The notes: generated by a model from the sequence alone, not told the origin. Shown: positions 1-6,990, counted from the stretch's first letter. The stretch: DNA of 34,198 nucleotides from Cacconaster sp033811195 (GCA_033811195.1 JAPXOZ010000018.1:1-34198); one strand, 5' to 3'. Made by a program: numbers and translations.

Positions 1-32
1 TGAATGGTTTCAAAAAAATTAACGTTTCGCTC

Positions 33-51
33 GAATTTGTTACAAATTCGG
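33..51. repeat. 8-bp inverted repeat in the leader of a leftward gene outside the window
   Basis: CGAATTTG, a 3-base loop, then CAAATTCG: a perfect 8-bp stem. It lies about 70 bases downstream of the minus-strand promoter at 120-150. On the minus strand it is followed, after about 14 bases, by a run of seven T. It could be part of a 5' leader or a weak terminator for the leftward transcript. No start codon for a recognisable leftward gene lies inside the window. Confidence 0.4.
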
Positions 52-119
52 TACTTGCTTGTACGTTTTGTCTTCCAATAATATCAATGAACGGACGTCT
101 CCTTTGAGGAAACGGGTTG

Positions 120-150
120 CAAAGATAAGAATATTTTGGAAATTAGCAAA
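120..150 (-). promoter_or_regulatory. Bacteroidota-type promoter firing leftward off the window
   Basis: On the minus strand TTTG (150-147) is followed by exactly 19 bases and then TATCTTTG (127-120). This fits the Bacteroidota sigma-70 consensus TTTG-N19-TAnnTTTG perfectly. Transcription would begin near position 113 and run leftward. The gene it serves is outside the window. Confidence 0.75.
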
Positions 151-181
151 ATATTATGCAAAAAAAACAATAATTTTTGCA

Positions 182-189
182 TACCTTTG
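182..189 (+). promoter_or_regulatory. -7 element for the LRR lipoprotein
   Basis: TACCTTTG matches the Bacteroidota -7 consensus TAnnTTTG and lies 24 bases before the ATG at 214. I see no good TTTG at -33. The predicted transcript start near 196 also argues against the upstream in-frame TTG at 208 as the start codon. Confidence 0.55.
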
Positions 190-213
190 TACTGAAACAT
201 ACGAATATTGAAA

Positions 214-1533
214 ATGAAAAAACTCATACCTATTATATTGCCACTATTGGCATTTCTCGCAGCATCAGGATCATCCTGTAATCCAATGATGGACCTTCCG
301 GATCTGGAAGTCAAAAATACGACACTAACATTAGAGAGCACTGAAGGCTCTGTCAAACGCACGCTACTCCGCACCGCCTACGAATGGACAATTACTTTAG
401 ATAGTGATGATGGCGAGCACTTAGACTGGTTAAGAATCTCTCACACCGCCGGCAAACCCGGAGACATACCTCTTGCATTCACCGCACTTAGCACTAACAA
501 CACCAATAAGATAAGAAAAGCCTATGTCACCATCTCCAACAAAAAGCAATCGGTGACGCTTGAGGTCTCACAATTGATAGATTGTATCACTTTTACCGAC
601 ACCAGACTCAAAGCAACTCTGCTGACGCGCTACGATATTAACGATGATGGTGAGATCTCCGATTACGAAATGAGAATTCTTACCACACTTGATTGTTCAA
701 AAGGCAAAGCCAAGTCACTAAAGGACCTCTACGGATACCCATTCACAAGCATCAATTGCTCCCAGAATCTGATTGATTCTCTAGATATTAGCAACTTCCC
801 ATACCTCATATCCGTTGACTGCCAACGCAATATGATGAAGTATTTTGCTGCCGGCGGATCGCCCACAATTGTGAATATCAACTGCTCCCACAATACCATC
901 AGTCACCTCGATGTCAGCAACTGCTCATCGCTCAAGAACCTGGAATTTGCATACAATGTGCTGGATACCATAAACATCAGCAATACAAATCTCACCAGTT
1001 TTGATTGCACCATGGTTGGCCTGGGAACCATAAAAACTCTAAATGCAAATAATTGTACCAACCTTGAAGAGCTCAACTGCAGGTTTAACTCAATAACAGA
1101 ACTCAGTCTTGCAGGATGTATCTCCCTTAAAAAACTGATATGCAGCTACAATAAGCTCACTTCACTGAATATCTCCCAAACCATAATTCTGGAGAATCTT
1201 GACTGCAGCAATAACAATATCACCGATCTTAACACCTCTCAGGCAACATTTCTCAAAAAATTGGATGTCAGCAGTAACAATTTAAGAAACCTGGACCTGC
1301 GCAAGAACAATTATCTTACTCACCTCTGGGCGATGAACAACCCGTTGGAAACGATTTCGGTTACAAGCATACCCTCTGAGGCATTTATCTATTCAGAAGA
1401 CACTACAAATAAGGCAGAGGCTAACCGAGAACCGGTAGTAGGTGGGTATATCCTCTACTATTACTATCTACCCGCAATATTCCTCAATGGAATCTTGGCC
1501 AACACCATCCACCGAACTTTTATTCCGTATTAG
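214..1533 (+). CDS. Lipoprotein with BACON-like domain, EF-hand-type loop and leucine-rich repeats
   Basis: A predicted surface or outer-membrane lipoprotein of 439 residues; substrate unknown. The signal sequence starts MKKLIPII and reaches a lipidation Cys at C22 (GSSC). Residues about 33-122 resemble a BACON-type beta-sandwich, ending in a strand with VTLEVSQ. D141-E152 (DINDDGEISDYE) fits an EF-hand calcium loop, with acidic, Asn or Ser ligands at loop positions 1, 3, 5, 7, 9 and Glu at 12. From about 165 to 385 run roughly ten 20-22-residue LRRs of the form L-x-x-L-[DN]-C-S-x-N-x-[IL]. The tail (about 400-439) is odd: Tyr-rich, then hydrophobic. The start is the ATG at 214, because the in-frame codon at 208 is TTG. 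The stop abuts the stop of the convergent TSCPD gene. BACON domains often bind carbohydrate or mucin; that role here is inference. Confidence 0.8.
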   Translation: MKKLIPIILPLLAFLAASGSSCNPMMDLPDLEVKNTTLTLESTEGSVKRTLLRTAYEWTITLDSDDGEHLDWLRISHTAGKPGDIPLAFTALSTNNTNKIRKAYVTISNKKQSVTLEVSQLIDCITFTDTRLKATLLTRYDINDDGEISDYEMRILTTLDCSKGKAKSLKDLYGYPFTSINCSQNLIDSLDISNFPYLISVDCQRNMMKYFAAGGSPTIVNINCSHNTISHLDVSNCSSLKNLEFAYNVLDTINISNTNLTSFDCTMVGLGTIKTLNANNCTNLEELNCRFNSITELSLAGCISLKKLICSYNKLTSLNISQTIILENLDCSNNNITDLNTSQATFLKKLDVSSNNLRNLDLRKNNYLTHLWAMNNPLETISVTSIPSEAFIYSEDTTNKAEANREPVVGGYILYYYYLPAIFLNGILANTIHRTFIPY

Positions 1534-1896
1534 TTATTCTTTCTTTCCGGAAATCATTTTTAGCGCTCGGGCCAACTGATCCGGGCAGGAAGTGGATTTT
1601 TTACCACAGGTAATCCCCTCCAGTTTGCGAATTACATCTTTTACTTTCATACCCTCGACAAGAGCTGCGATGCCTTTGGCATTGCCGTCACAACCCCTTG
1701 TGTAATGAAGGTATGTAATGCGGTTCTTGCGGATATGGATTTCTATATTGACGGAGCAAACACCTTCCGGCTTGACATGTACGATTCGGATACCGTCATC
1801 ACCGGTAATATCGGAAATAATGCTTTGTGCTCTGAGATTATCCGATGTAAAGAGAAAAAATGCTGCTGCAAAGAGAATTATGAGTGCTTTTTTCAT
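1534..1896 (-). CDS. TSCPD-domain protein carrying a signal peptide
   Basis: A 120-residue protein. Residues 38-118 match the small TSCPD (TIGR03905-like) family: GVCS (C47), GCDGN-KGI (C69), LVEGM, ITCGKK (C97) and the name-giving TSCPDQLA (C104). Four conserved Cys suggest a metal site. TSCPD modules are otherwise known at the C-terminus of some ribonucleotide reductases and as free-standing cytosolic proteins of about 80-90 residues. This one has an extra N-terminus with two Lys and a hydrophobic run (residues 4-17), ending in a possible cleavage site after A23 (LRA/QS), so it appears to be secreted. It starts 23 bases after the 76-residue RHH-like gene and is probably cotranscribed with it. 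Function unknown. Confidence 0.8.
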   Translation of the reverse strand: MKKALIILFAAAFFLFTSDNLRAQSIISDITGDDGIRIVHVKPEGVCSVNIEIHIRKNRITYLHYTRGCDGNAKGIAALVEGMKVKDVIRKLEGITCGKKSTSCPDQLARALKMISGKKE

Positions 1897-1919
1897 TGAT
1901 TCTGAGATTGGCCTGCGTA

Positions 1920-2150
1920 TCAGAAGAGCTTTGGATAGTTATCGTCCACCTGTTGCAGAATATGAGAAATGATGATATCCCTGAAGAGAGTTGATTTTGA
2001 GGATATTTTGTATTTTTCACAGTACTGCTGTATGAGAGACATCTCTCGTTCGTTGAAAAGTATAGTTTTCCTATGTCGGCGAATAAGTTCATCACGCTCT
2101 TGTGCGATGATATCCGGAGATAATTTTTGCTTTTTTGATCTCTTTTTCAC
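1920..2150 (-). CDS. Small conserved Bacteroidales protein, ribbon-helix-helix-like
   Basis: A 76-residue protein starting at GTG (2150-2148); an ATG start further upstream is blocked by a TAG. It has a Lys/Arg-rich N-terminus, then ERDELIRRHRKTILFNEREM, then two predicted helices. A short strand (KTILFN) followed by helix-turn-helix (residues 34-70) is the outline of an RHH DNA-binding fold, and similar short proteins are common in Bacteroidales. I infer DNA binding from this layout only. No toxin partner lies beside it: the downstream partner is the TSCPD gene, 23 bases away. A -7 element (TACCTTTG) lies at 2180-2173. Confidence 0.65.
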   Translation of the reverse strand: MKKRSKKQKLSPDIIAQERDELIRRHRKTILFNEREMSLIQQYCEKYKISSKSTLFRDIIISHILQQVDDNYPKLF

Positions 2151-2172
2151 TTCGTCTCTAAAAATATGGCAT

Positions 2173-2180
2173 CAAAGGTA
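2173..2180 (-). promoter_or_regulatory. -7 element for the RHH/TSCPD pair
   Basis: On the minus strand TACCTTTG matches TAnnTTTG, 22 bases before the GTG start at 2150. No clear TTTG lies at -33. It is divergent from the plus-strand -7 element at 2223-2230, so the two promoters share about 40 bases of spacer. Confidence 0.5.
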
Positions 2181-2222
2181 ACAATTTTTAAAAGAATTAT
2201 GTTCCTAGTTAAAAAAGATTGG

Positions 2223-2230
2223 TATCTTTG
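2223..2230 (+). promoter_or_regulatory. -7 element for the structured RNA and arginine cluster
   Basis: TATCTTTG matches the Bacteroidota -7 consensus. The -33 region reads TGTT rather than TTTG at the right distance, so the match is partial. The predicted transcript start near 2237 falls just before the closing stem of the RNA described at 2237-2381. Confidence 0.55.
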
Positions 2231-2236
2231 CTCAAC

Positions 2237-2381
2237 TTTATGAACAGGGATTTCTCTATATTTTCTTCCAATGGTAGGACTGCCAGAGTCCGAAGATAGA
2301 CCTGTACGGCCTGATTCGTGGGCTTTACGGGTTTCCATTAATTCTGGAGGGATGTCCCTCCCAAAATAACCTGTTTTTTTT
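2237..2381 (+). ncRNA. Predicted structured RNA (leader or free sRNA) upstream of the arginine cluster
   Basis: The 145 bases between the -7 element and a run of eight T fold into a closed multi-stem structure by eye. The closing stem is AACAGG (2243-2248) with CCTGTT (2370-2375), running into the T tract (2374-2381). Inside are AATGG (2270-2274) with CCATT (2335-2339); hairpin GGACT/AGTCC (2277-2291); hairpin CCTGTA/TACGGG (2301-2331, one G-U) with an inner GGCC/GGCT stem; and hairpin GGAGGG/CCCTCC (2346-2361). The T tract ends 16 bases before the GNAT start codon. It could be an attenuator or riboswitch for the arginine cluster, or an independent sRNA. A closing stem, an open region and a hairpin on the 3' side recall 6S RNA, but I cannot assign a family. 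Confidence 0.5.
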
Positions 2382-2397
2382 CAGATTTTTCATTTCT

Positions 2398-2970
2398 ATG
2401 AATATAAATGTCGTTGTGGCCGATGAGAGCCATATCCAATACGCTGAGCATATATGTGATCTTGTCTATATTTCAGCACAAGAAAGAGGTACCGGGATTG
2501 CTAAAAGAACGCCGGAATATATCGCCTCAAAAATGATTTCAGGCAAGGCGGTTATCGCCATAGCAGAGGACGGTGAACTTGCTGGTTTTTCCTATATAGA
2601 AACCTGGGGACACCAAAAGTTTGTAGCTAATTCCGGACTGATTGTGGCACACAAGTTTCGCCAGACAGGCTTAGCCAGACGCATTAAACAGAAGATTTTC
2701 GACCTTTCCAGAACTCTTTACCCCAATGCAAAGATATTTAGCATCACTACAGGTTTGGCAGTAATGAAGATCAATTATGACCTGGGGTTCCATCCGGTTA
2801 CTTTTTCCGAGCTCACCGACGATGAAGAGTTTTGGAAGGGTTGCAGCGGATGTCGTAATTTTGACATTCTTCAGCGCAATGATTACAAAATGTGTCTCTG
2901 TACGGGTCTCCTTTACGATCCGGCACAACATTCAGGCGACCACACAAAACAACCAACAGACAACACTTAA
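2398..2970 (+). CDS. GNAT acyltransferase, putative N-acylglutamate synthase of the arginine pathway
   Basis: A 190-residue GNAT-fold protein. It is predicted to acylate glutamate with acetyl-CoA, or succinyl-CoA given the ArgF' found downstream, as the first step of arginine synthesis in the cytosol. The acyl-CoA region is SGLIVAHKFRQTGLARRIK (about residues 80-98), with beta strands IAIAEDGELAGFSYIE before it. A Bacteroidota-specific C-terminal part has CSGCRNFDIL and CLCTG. Classical ArgA and ArgJ are absent from the window, which supports this protein as the substitute. It is first in the cluster; argG begins 5 bases after its stop. Its final residues (QHSGDHTKQPTDNT) look unstructured. 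The role rests on family memory and position; the acyl donor is inference. Confidence 0.75.
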   Translation: MNINVVVADESHIQYAEHICDLVYISAQERGTGIAKRTPEYIASKMISGKAVIAIAEDGELAGFSYIETWGHQKFVANSGLIVAHKFRQTGLARRIKQKIFDLSRTLYPNAKIFSITTGLAVMKINYDLGFHPVTFSELTDDEEFWKGCSGCRNFDILQRNDYKMCLCTGLLYDPAQHSGDHTKQPTDNT

Positions 2971-2975
2971 AAGAT

Positions 2976-4175
2976 ATGAATAAAAAAGTCGTACTTGCAT
3001 TTAGCGGAGGGCTCGATACCTCCTTCTGCATTCCTTATCTCAAACATGAGAAGAATCTCGAAGTTCACACGGTAATGGTCAACACCGGCGGTTTCTCTAA
3101 AGAGGAGGCTAAAGCCATTGAAGAGAGAGCTCTGCAACTTGGAGCTGCTTCACATACCACTGTGGATGCAACAGAGACCTACTACCGCAAAGGTATCAGA
3201 TACCTGATTTTTGGAAATATACTTAAAAACAATACCTATCCCCTATCAGTTAGCTCCGAGCGCGTATTTCAGGCACTAGAGGTACTGAAACATCTCAAAA
3301 AAATCGGTGCCGGCACTGTAGCACATGGTTGCACCGGAGCAGGCAACGACCAGGTGCGCTTTGATATAGTATTTGAGATCCTGGCACCGGAAGTTAAGAT
3401 TATCGCCCCTATCAGGGAACTGGGATTAAGCAGGAAAGAAGAAATTGAGTATTTGCAGAAGCATGGATTCAATTATTCCTGGGAGAAATCCAGATACTCC
3501 ATCAACCAAGGGCTCTGGGGTACCAGTATCGGCGGAGTGGAGACTCTCTCTTCCCATGGCTACCTCCCCGAAGAGGCATATCCCGCTCAGGTGACTCGTA
3601 AGGGGAGCGAGATTATTACCATCAGCTTTGAAAAAGGGGAGCCGGTTGCACTAAACGCAGAGAAGATGAGTCCCGTGGAGCTGATCCACAAACTTAGGGA
3701 GATAGCAGCTCCCTATGGCATCGGTCGCGATACCCACGTTGGAGATACGATTATCGGCATCAAGGGCAGAGTGGCATTTGAGGCGGCAGCGCCCATGATT
3801 ATCATAAAGGCGCACCATCTTCTCGAGAAGCACGTGCTTACCAAGGCTCAGCTCTACTGGAAAGAGCAGCTCTCGGGATTCTACGGCCAGATGATGCACG
3901 AGGCACAATATCTCGATCGGGTAATGCGCAATATCGAGGTTTACCTTGAAGATTCGCAGCGTACCGTTACAGGCGAAGTGCAGGTACGTCTGCAACCATA
4001 TAATTTCCAGGTACTGGGCTGCAAGAGCGATTTCGACCTAATGAGCTCTAAATTCGGTGATTACGGTGAAGCAAACAAGTCATTCACCGGCAGGGATGTT
4101 GTCGGATTTACCAAGGTACTGGCCAACCCTCTAAAAATATATTATTCGATACATGATGAGGAGAATATCCTCTGA
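2976..4175 (+). CDS. argG: Argininosuccinate synthase
   Basis: A 399-residue enzyme that joins citrulline and aspartate using ATP to give argininosuccinate, the penultimate step of arginine synthesis. The PP-loop AFSGGLDTS (residues 8-16) is at the N-terminus. Further family motifs are GCTGAGNDQVRFD, SINQGLWGTSIGG, and GIGRDTHVGDTIIGIKGR in the synthetase half. Length matches the usual 395-410. The ATG at 2976 is chosen because the reading frame extended upstream overlaps the GNAT gene and adds 28 residues before the conserved N-terminus. It lies 15 bases upstream of argC. Confidence 0.97.
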   Translation: MNKKVVLAFSGGLDTSFCIPYLKHEKNLEVHTVMVNTGGFSKEEAKAIEERALQLGAASHTTVDATETYYRKGIRYLIFGNILKNNTYPLSVSSERVFQALEVLKHLKKIGAGTVAHGCTGAGNDQVRFDIVFEILAPEVKIIAPIRELGLSRKEEIEYLQKHGFNYSWEKSRYSINQGLWGTSIGGVETLSSHGYLPEEAYPAQVTRKGSEIITISFEKGEPVALNAEKMSPVELIHKLREIAAPYGIGRDTHVGDTIIGIKGRVAFEAAAPMIIIKAHHLLEKHVLTKAQLYWKEQLSGFYGQMMHEAQYLDRVMRNIEVYLEDSQRTVTGEVQVRLQPYNFQVLGCKSDFDLMSSKFGDYGEANKSFTGRDVVGFTKVLANPLKIYYSIHDEENIL

Positions 4176-4190
4176 GACAAACTAAGCAAA

Positions 4191-5162
4191 ATGGGAAAAA
4201 TTAAAGCCACTATTGCGGGAGGCACAGGATATACCGCCGGTGAACTGATCAGGATTTTGATCAACCACTCTGAAGTGGAAATCACCAATGTGATGAGCAC
4301 CACTCAAATGGGTGATACGGTTGCCAGCGTCCACAGGGACCTATTCGGAGATTGCGACTTGAAGTTCACCGATCAAGTGGGAGAACCGGATGTACTCTTC
4401 CTGTGTCTTGGGCATGGAATTTCGCGAGAGTTCCTCTCTAATAACACAATTTCCGAGAGTTGCAGAATTGTAGATCTGGGCAATGACTTCAGAATAGAGA
4501 GCGATTTTATGGATAGGAAATTCATATATGGACTATGCGAGATGAACAGAGAAAGTATCAAGGGTTGCTATTCTGTGGCCAATCCGGGCTGCTTTGCAAC
4601 TGCTATTGAGTTGGGCATCCTCCCTCTGCTCGACAAAAAGATAGTATACGATGAAATCCACGTTCACGCCATCACCGGCTCTACCGGTGCCGGCAAAACT
4701 CCCGTCGAGAGCACACATTTCAGTTACAGAGATAATAATGTCTCAGTCTATAAATCCTTTAAACACCAGCATCTGGCGGAGATTGCCAAGGTTATTCGTA
4801 AACTTTCGGGCAAAGATATCCGTGTTAATTTTGTACCTGTGAGAGGCAATTTCACCAGAGGCATATTCGCCAGTATTTACACGCGTTGTGAATTACAAGC
4901 TGACGAAATAGTCGAAATATACAAGAACTATTACGAGAGTTCACCATTTGTCCATATTTCGGATACTCCTATAAGCCTTAAAGAGGTAGTCAACACTAAT
5001 AAGGGACTTCTACACGTTGCATCATACGACGGTTATCTGCATATCACCTCTGTGATTGACAATCTGGTAAAAGGTGCATCCGGACAGGCCGTACAGAACA
5101 TGAACCTCATGTTCGGATATGATGAAAGCGCAGGACTGAGACTCAAATCCACCACATTTTAA
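4191..5162 (+). CDS. argC: N-acyl-gamma-glutamyl-phosphate reductase
   Basis: A 323-residue NADPH-dependent reductase that converts N-acylglutamyl phosphate to the semialdehyde. The Rossmann motif IAGGTGYTAGEL is at the N-terminus. The catalytic Cys is C134 in VANPGCFATA. HAITGSTGAGK follows, and the C-terminal half carries FVPVRGNFTRGI and VKGASGQAVQNMNLMFG. Length is normal. It is the third gene of the first arginine block; a new -7 element lies between it and argF'. If the pathway is succinylated, its substrate is N-succinyl rather than N-acetyl; nothing in this protein alone decides that. Confidence 0.96.
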   Translation: MGKIKATIAGGTGYTAGELIRILINHSEVEITNVMSTTQMGDTVASVHRDLFGDCDLKFTDQVGEPDVLFLCLGHGISREFLSNNTISESCRIVDLGNDFRIESDFMDRKFIYGLCEMNRESIKGCYSVANPGCFATAIELGILPLLDKKIVYDEIHVHAITGSTGAGKTPVESTHFSYRDNNVSVYKSFKHQHLAEIAKVIRKLSGKDIRVNFVPVRGNFTRGIFASIYTRCELQADEIVEIYKNYYESSPFVHISDTPISLKEVVNTNKGLLHVASYDGYLHITSVIDNLVKGASGQAVQNMNLMFGYDESAGLRLKSTTF

Positions 5163-5200
5163 GCCTTTGGAACAATGAATGTGAATAAATAAACAATTGA

Positions 5201-5208
5201 TATCTTTG
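5201..5208 (+). promoter_or_regulatory. -7 element for argF'-argB-argE-argH
   Basis: TATCTTTG matches TAnnTTTG, 47 bases before the argF' ATG and within the only sizeable gap (92 bases) of the arginine cluster. The best -33 candidate is TGTG at 5180, at 17 rather than 19 bases. It suggests that the four downstream genes can be transcribed separately from GNAT-argG-argC. Confidence 0.5.
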
Positions 5209-5254
5209 CAGAAGTATCTAACCAACGAACTGAAAAAAAATAACAGTAACCGAT

Positions 5255-6211
5255 ATGAAACATTTTACCTCAATACACGACATCATTTCCCTGGAAGATG
5301 TGCTAACCAAGGCAAAACAGGTTAAGGCCAATCCACTTGCAGATATTGAGTTGGGACGCAACAAAACCCTGCTTATGATCTTTTTCAACTCCAGCCTTCG
5401 CACAAGACTCAGCACTCAGAGGGCTGCCATGAACCTTGGTATGAATGTAATAGTCCTCGACATCAATCAGGGTGCCTGGAAAATGGAGACGGAGAGAGGG
5501 GTTGTGATGAACAGCGACAAGCCCGAACACATACTCGAGGCTATTCCCGTCATGGGTTCTTATTGCGACATGATCGGAGTGAGGTCTTTTGCCAAATTCG
5601 AGAGCAAAGAGGCTGATTACAAAGAGAAACTCCTCAACCAGTTTATTCAATATTCCGGAAAACCGGTTTTCAGCATGGAAGCAGCTACAAGACATCCCCT
5701 TCAAACATTTGCGGATCTTATCACCATCGAGGAATATAAAAGAAGTGAGAATCCCAAAATAGTTCTTACCTGGGCTCCACACCCTAAAGCCCTGCCACAG
5801 GCTGTGGCCAACTCATTTATTGAGTGGATCAATGCCAAGGGTTATGAGCTTGTCATCACACACCCCAAAGGCTACGAACTCGCTGAGGAGTTTATAGGAA
5901 ATGCCACAGTGGAATATGATCAGGACAAAGCATTCGAAGGTGCAGATTTCATTTATGCCAAAAACTGGTCTGCGTTTAGGGACCCCAATTACGGAAAGGT
6001 ATTGCATATGGATCACTCCTGGTGTGTAGACAGCAGGAAAATGGCACTTACAAACGATGCCTATTTCATGCATTGCCTTCCCGTAAGGCGCAATATGATA
6101 GTGACCGACGATGTCATAGAGTCTCCAAACTCCATAGTTATCCCGCAAGCAGCCAACAGAGTAGTCTCTGCACAGGTAATAATTAAAGAACTTCTTCTCG
6201 GAATCAAATGA
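5255..6211 (+). CDS. argF': N-succinylornithine (or N-acetylornithine) carbamoyltransferase
   Basis: A 318-residue transcarbamylase that carbamoylates an N-acylornithine rather than free ornithine. The carbamoyl phosphate loop is FFNSSLRTR (residues 43-51) in place of STRTR. MEAATRHPLQTFADL binds the second part of carbamoyl phosphate. HCLPVRRN (273-280) is the C-terminal substrate loop. By direct count, P90, K236 and R278 are present. In the B. fragilis enzyme these residues sit at the succinyl pocket, and changing P90 to Glu is reported to shift preference to acetylornithine; the Xanthomonas acetyl-specific enzyme has Glu there. I therefore predict N-succinylornithine as substrate. The stop overlaps the argB start by four bases (ATGA). 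Confidence 0.92.
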   Translation: MKHFTSIHDIISLEDVLTKAKQVKANPLADIELGRNKTLLMIFFNSSLRTRLSTQRAAMNLGMNVIVLDINQGAWKMETERGVVMNSDKPEHILEAIPVMGSYCDMIGVRSFAKFESKEADYKEKLLNQFIQYSGKPVFSMEAATRHPLQTFADLITIEEYKRSENPKIVLTWAPHPKALPQAVANSFIEWINAKGYELVITHPKGYELAEEFIGNATVEYDQDKAFEGADFIYAKNWSAFRDPNYGKVLHMDHSWCVDSRKMALTNDAYFMHCLPVRRNMIVTDDVIESPNSIVIPQAANRVVSAQVIIKELLLGIK

Positions 6212-6984
6212 AAACTCTTCAGGTCATAAAGATAGGAGGCAACGTGGTCGATGATCCCGCTGCACTGAAAAGTTTCCTTTATGATTTGAGTAAAATAAAA
6301 GGGGCTAAATTGCTAATTCACGGAGGCGGAGTGATTGCCACACAGATGGCTGAGAGACTGGGCATAGAGACACGAATGCATAAAGGACGTCGAATCACTG
6401 ATTATGAGACGCTCAAGACCGTTGCGATGGTCTATGCGGGATGGATTAATAAATCGATAGTCGCTGCCTTGCAGAGTTTGGGTTGCAATGCAATCGGCCT
6501 TTCCGGTGCAGACTGCAACATAGTACCCGCTACAAGACGCTCACCTGAACCGGTAGACTTCGGATATGTGGGAGACGTCGATCCCTCAAAAATTGGCAAC
6601 GAGGAGCTTTCGGCCCTGCTTGAGAGAGGGATCTGCCCCGTTTTCTGCGCCATCACGCATGATGGAAAAGGTTCGCTCCTCAACACAAATGCCGACACCA
6701 TGGCATCAAGCCTTGCCATAGCTATGACCGGCAGATATGATGTCCAGCTGGTATTCTGTCTCGAAAAAGATGGGGTATTACTGGATCGGAATGATGAGTC
6801 ATCCATTATCCCAAGGATGACCGAAAAATCTTTCGCGAAGCTACTTGAAGAGGGAATCATTGAAGGAGGAATGATTCCCAAACTGGAGAATGCATTTGCC
6901 GCCATAGGCAATGGAGTATCCGAAGTAGTGATCAAACATGCGCGCAACCTGAATAATGAGAGGGGTACAATCCTCGTCAAATAG
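6208..6984 (+). CDS. argB: N-acylglutamate kinase
   Basis: A 258-residue amino-acid kinase that phosphorylates the gamma-carboxyl of N-acylglutamate, the second step of arginine synthesis. Motifs are QVIKIGGNVVDD at the N-terminus, LIHGGGVIATQMAERLG (glycine-rich loop), GLSGADCN, NTNADTMAS, and GGMIPKLENA near the C-terminus, where the catalytic Lys and acyl-substrate contacts of the family lie. Length matches short E. coli-type ArgB. It lacks the N-terminal helix of about 25-30 residues found on arginine-inhibited hexameric forms, so feedback control by arginine at this enzyme is less likely (inference). It overlaps argF' by four bases and is six bases from the M20 gene. Confidence 0.94.
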   Translation: MKTLQVIKIGGNVVDDPAALKSFLYDLSKIKGAKLLIHGGGVIATQMAERLGIETRMHKGRRITDYETLKTVAMVYAGWINKSIVAALQSLGCNAIGLSGADCNIVPATRRSPEPVDFGYVGDVDPSKIGNEELSALLERGICPVFCAITHDGKGSLLNTNADTMASSLAIAMTGRYDVQLVFCLEKDGVLLDRNDESSIIPRMTEKSFAKLLEEGIIEGGMIPKLENAFAAIGNGVSEVVIKHARNLNNERGTILVK

Positions 6985-6990
6985 AATAAC

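Noticed and set aside
208..213. Upstream TTG start for the LRR lipoprotein
   Set aside because: It adds only two residues, and the ATG at 214 gives the standard MKK signal-peptide start.
84..374. Minus-strand 96-codon frame
   Set aside because: Antisense to the start and promoter of the LRR lipoprotein and across the leftward promoter; no homology signal.
1920..2150. Toxin-antitoxin reading of the RHH-like gene
   Set aside because: The partner gene encodes a signal-bearing TSCPD protein, not a RelE, HigB or PIN toxin.
2147..2338. Minus-strand 63-codon frame
   Set aside because: It covers the structured RNA in antisense and overlaps the GTG start of the RHH-like gene; composition looks non-coding.
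2346..2369. Five-codon leader peptide (ATG TCC CTC CCA AAA TAA) inside the structured RNA
   Set aside because: The ATG is in the loop of the GGAGGG/CCCTCC hairpin and directly abuts the purine run, which is too close for a ribosome site; it encodes no Arg codons as an arginine attenuator would.
2151..2397. ArgR operator upstream of the arginine cluster
   Set aside because: I looked for the TnTGAATwwwwATTCAnA-type palindrome and found none.
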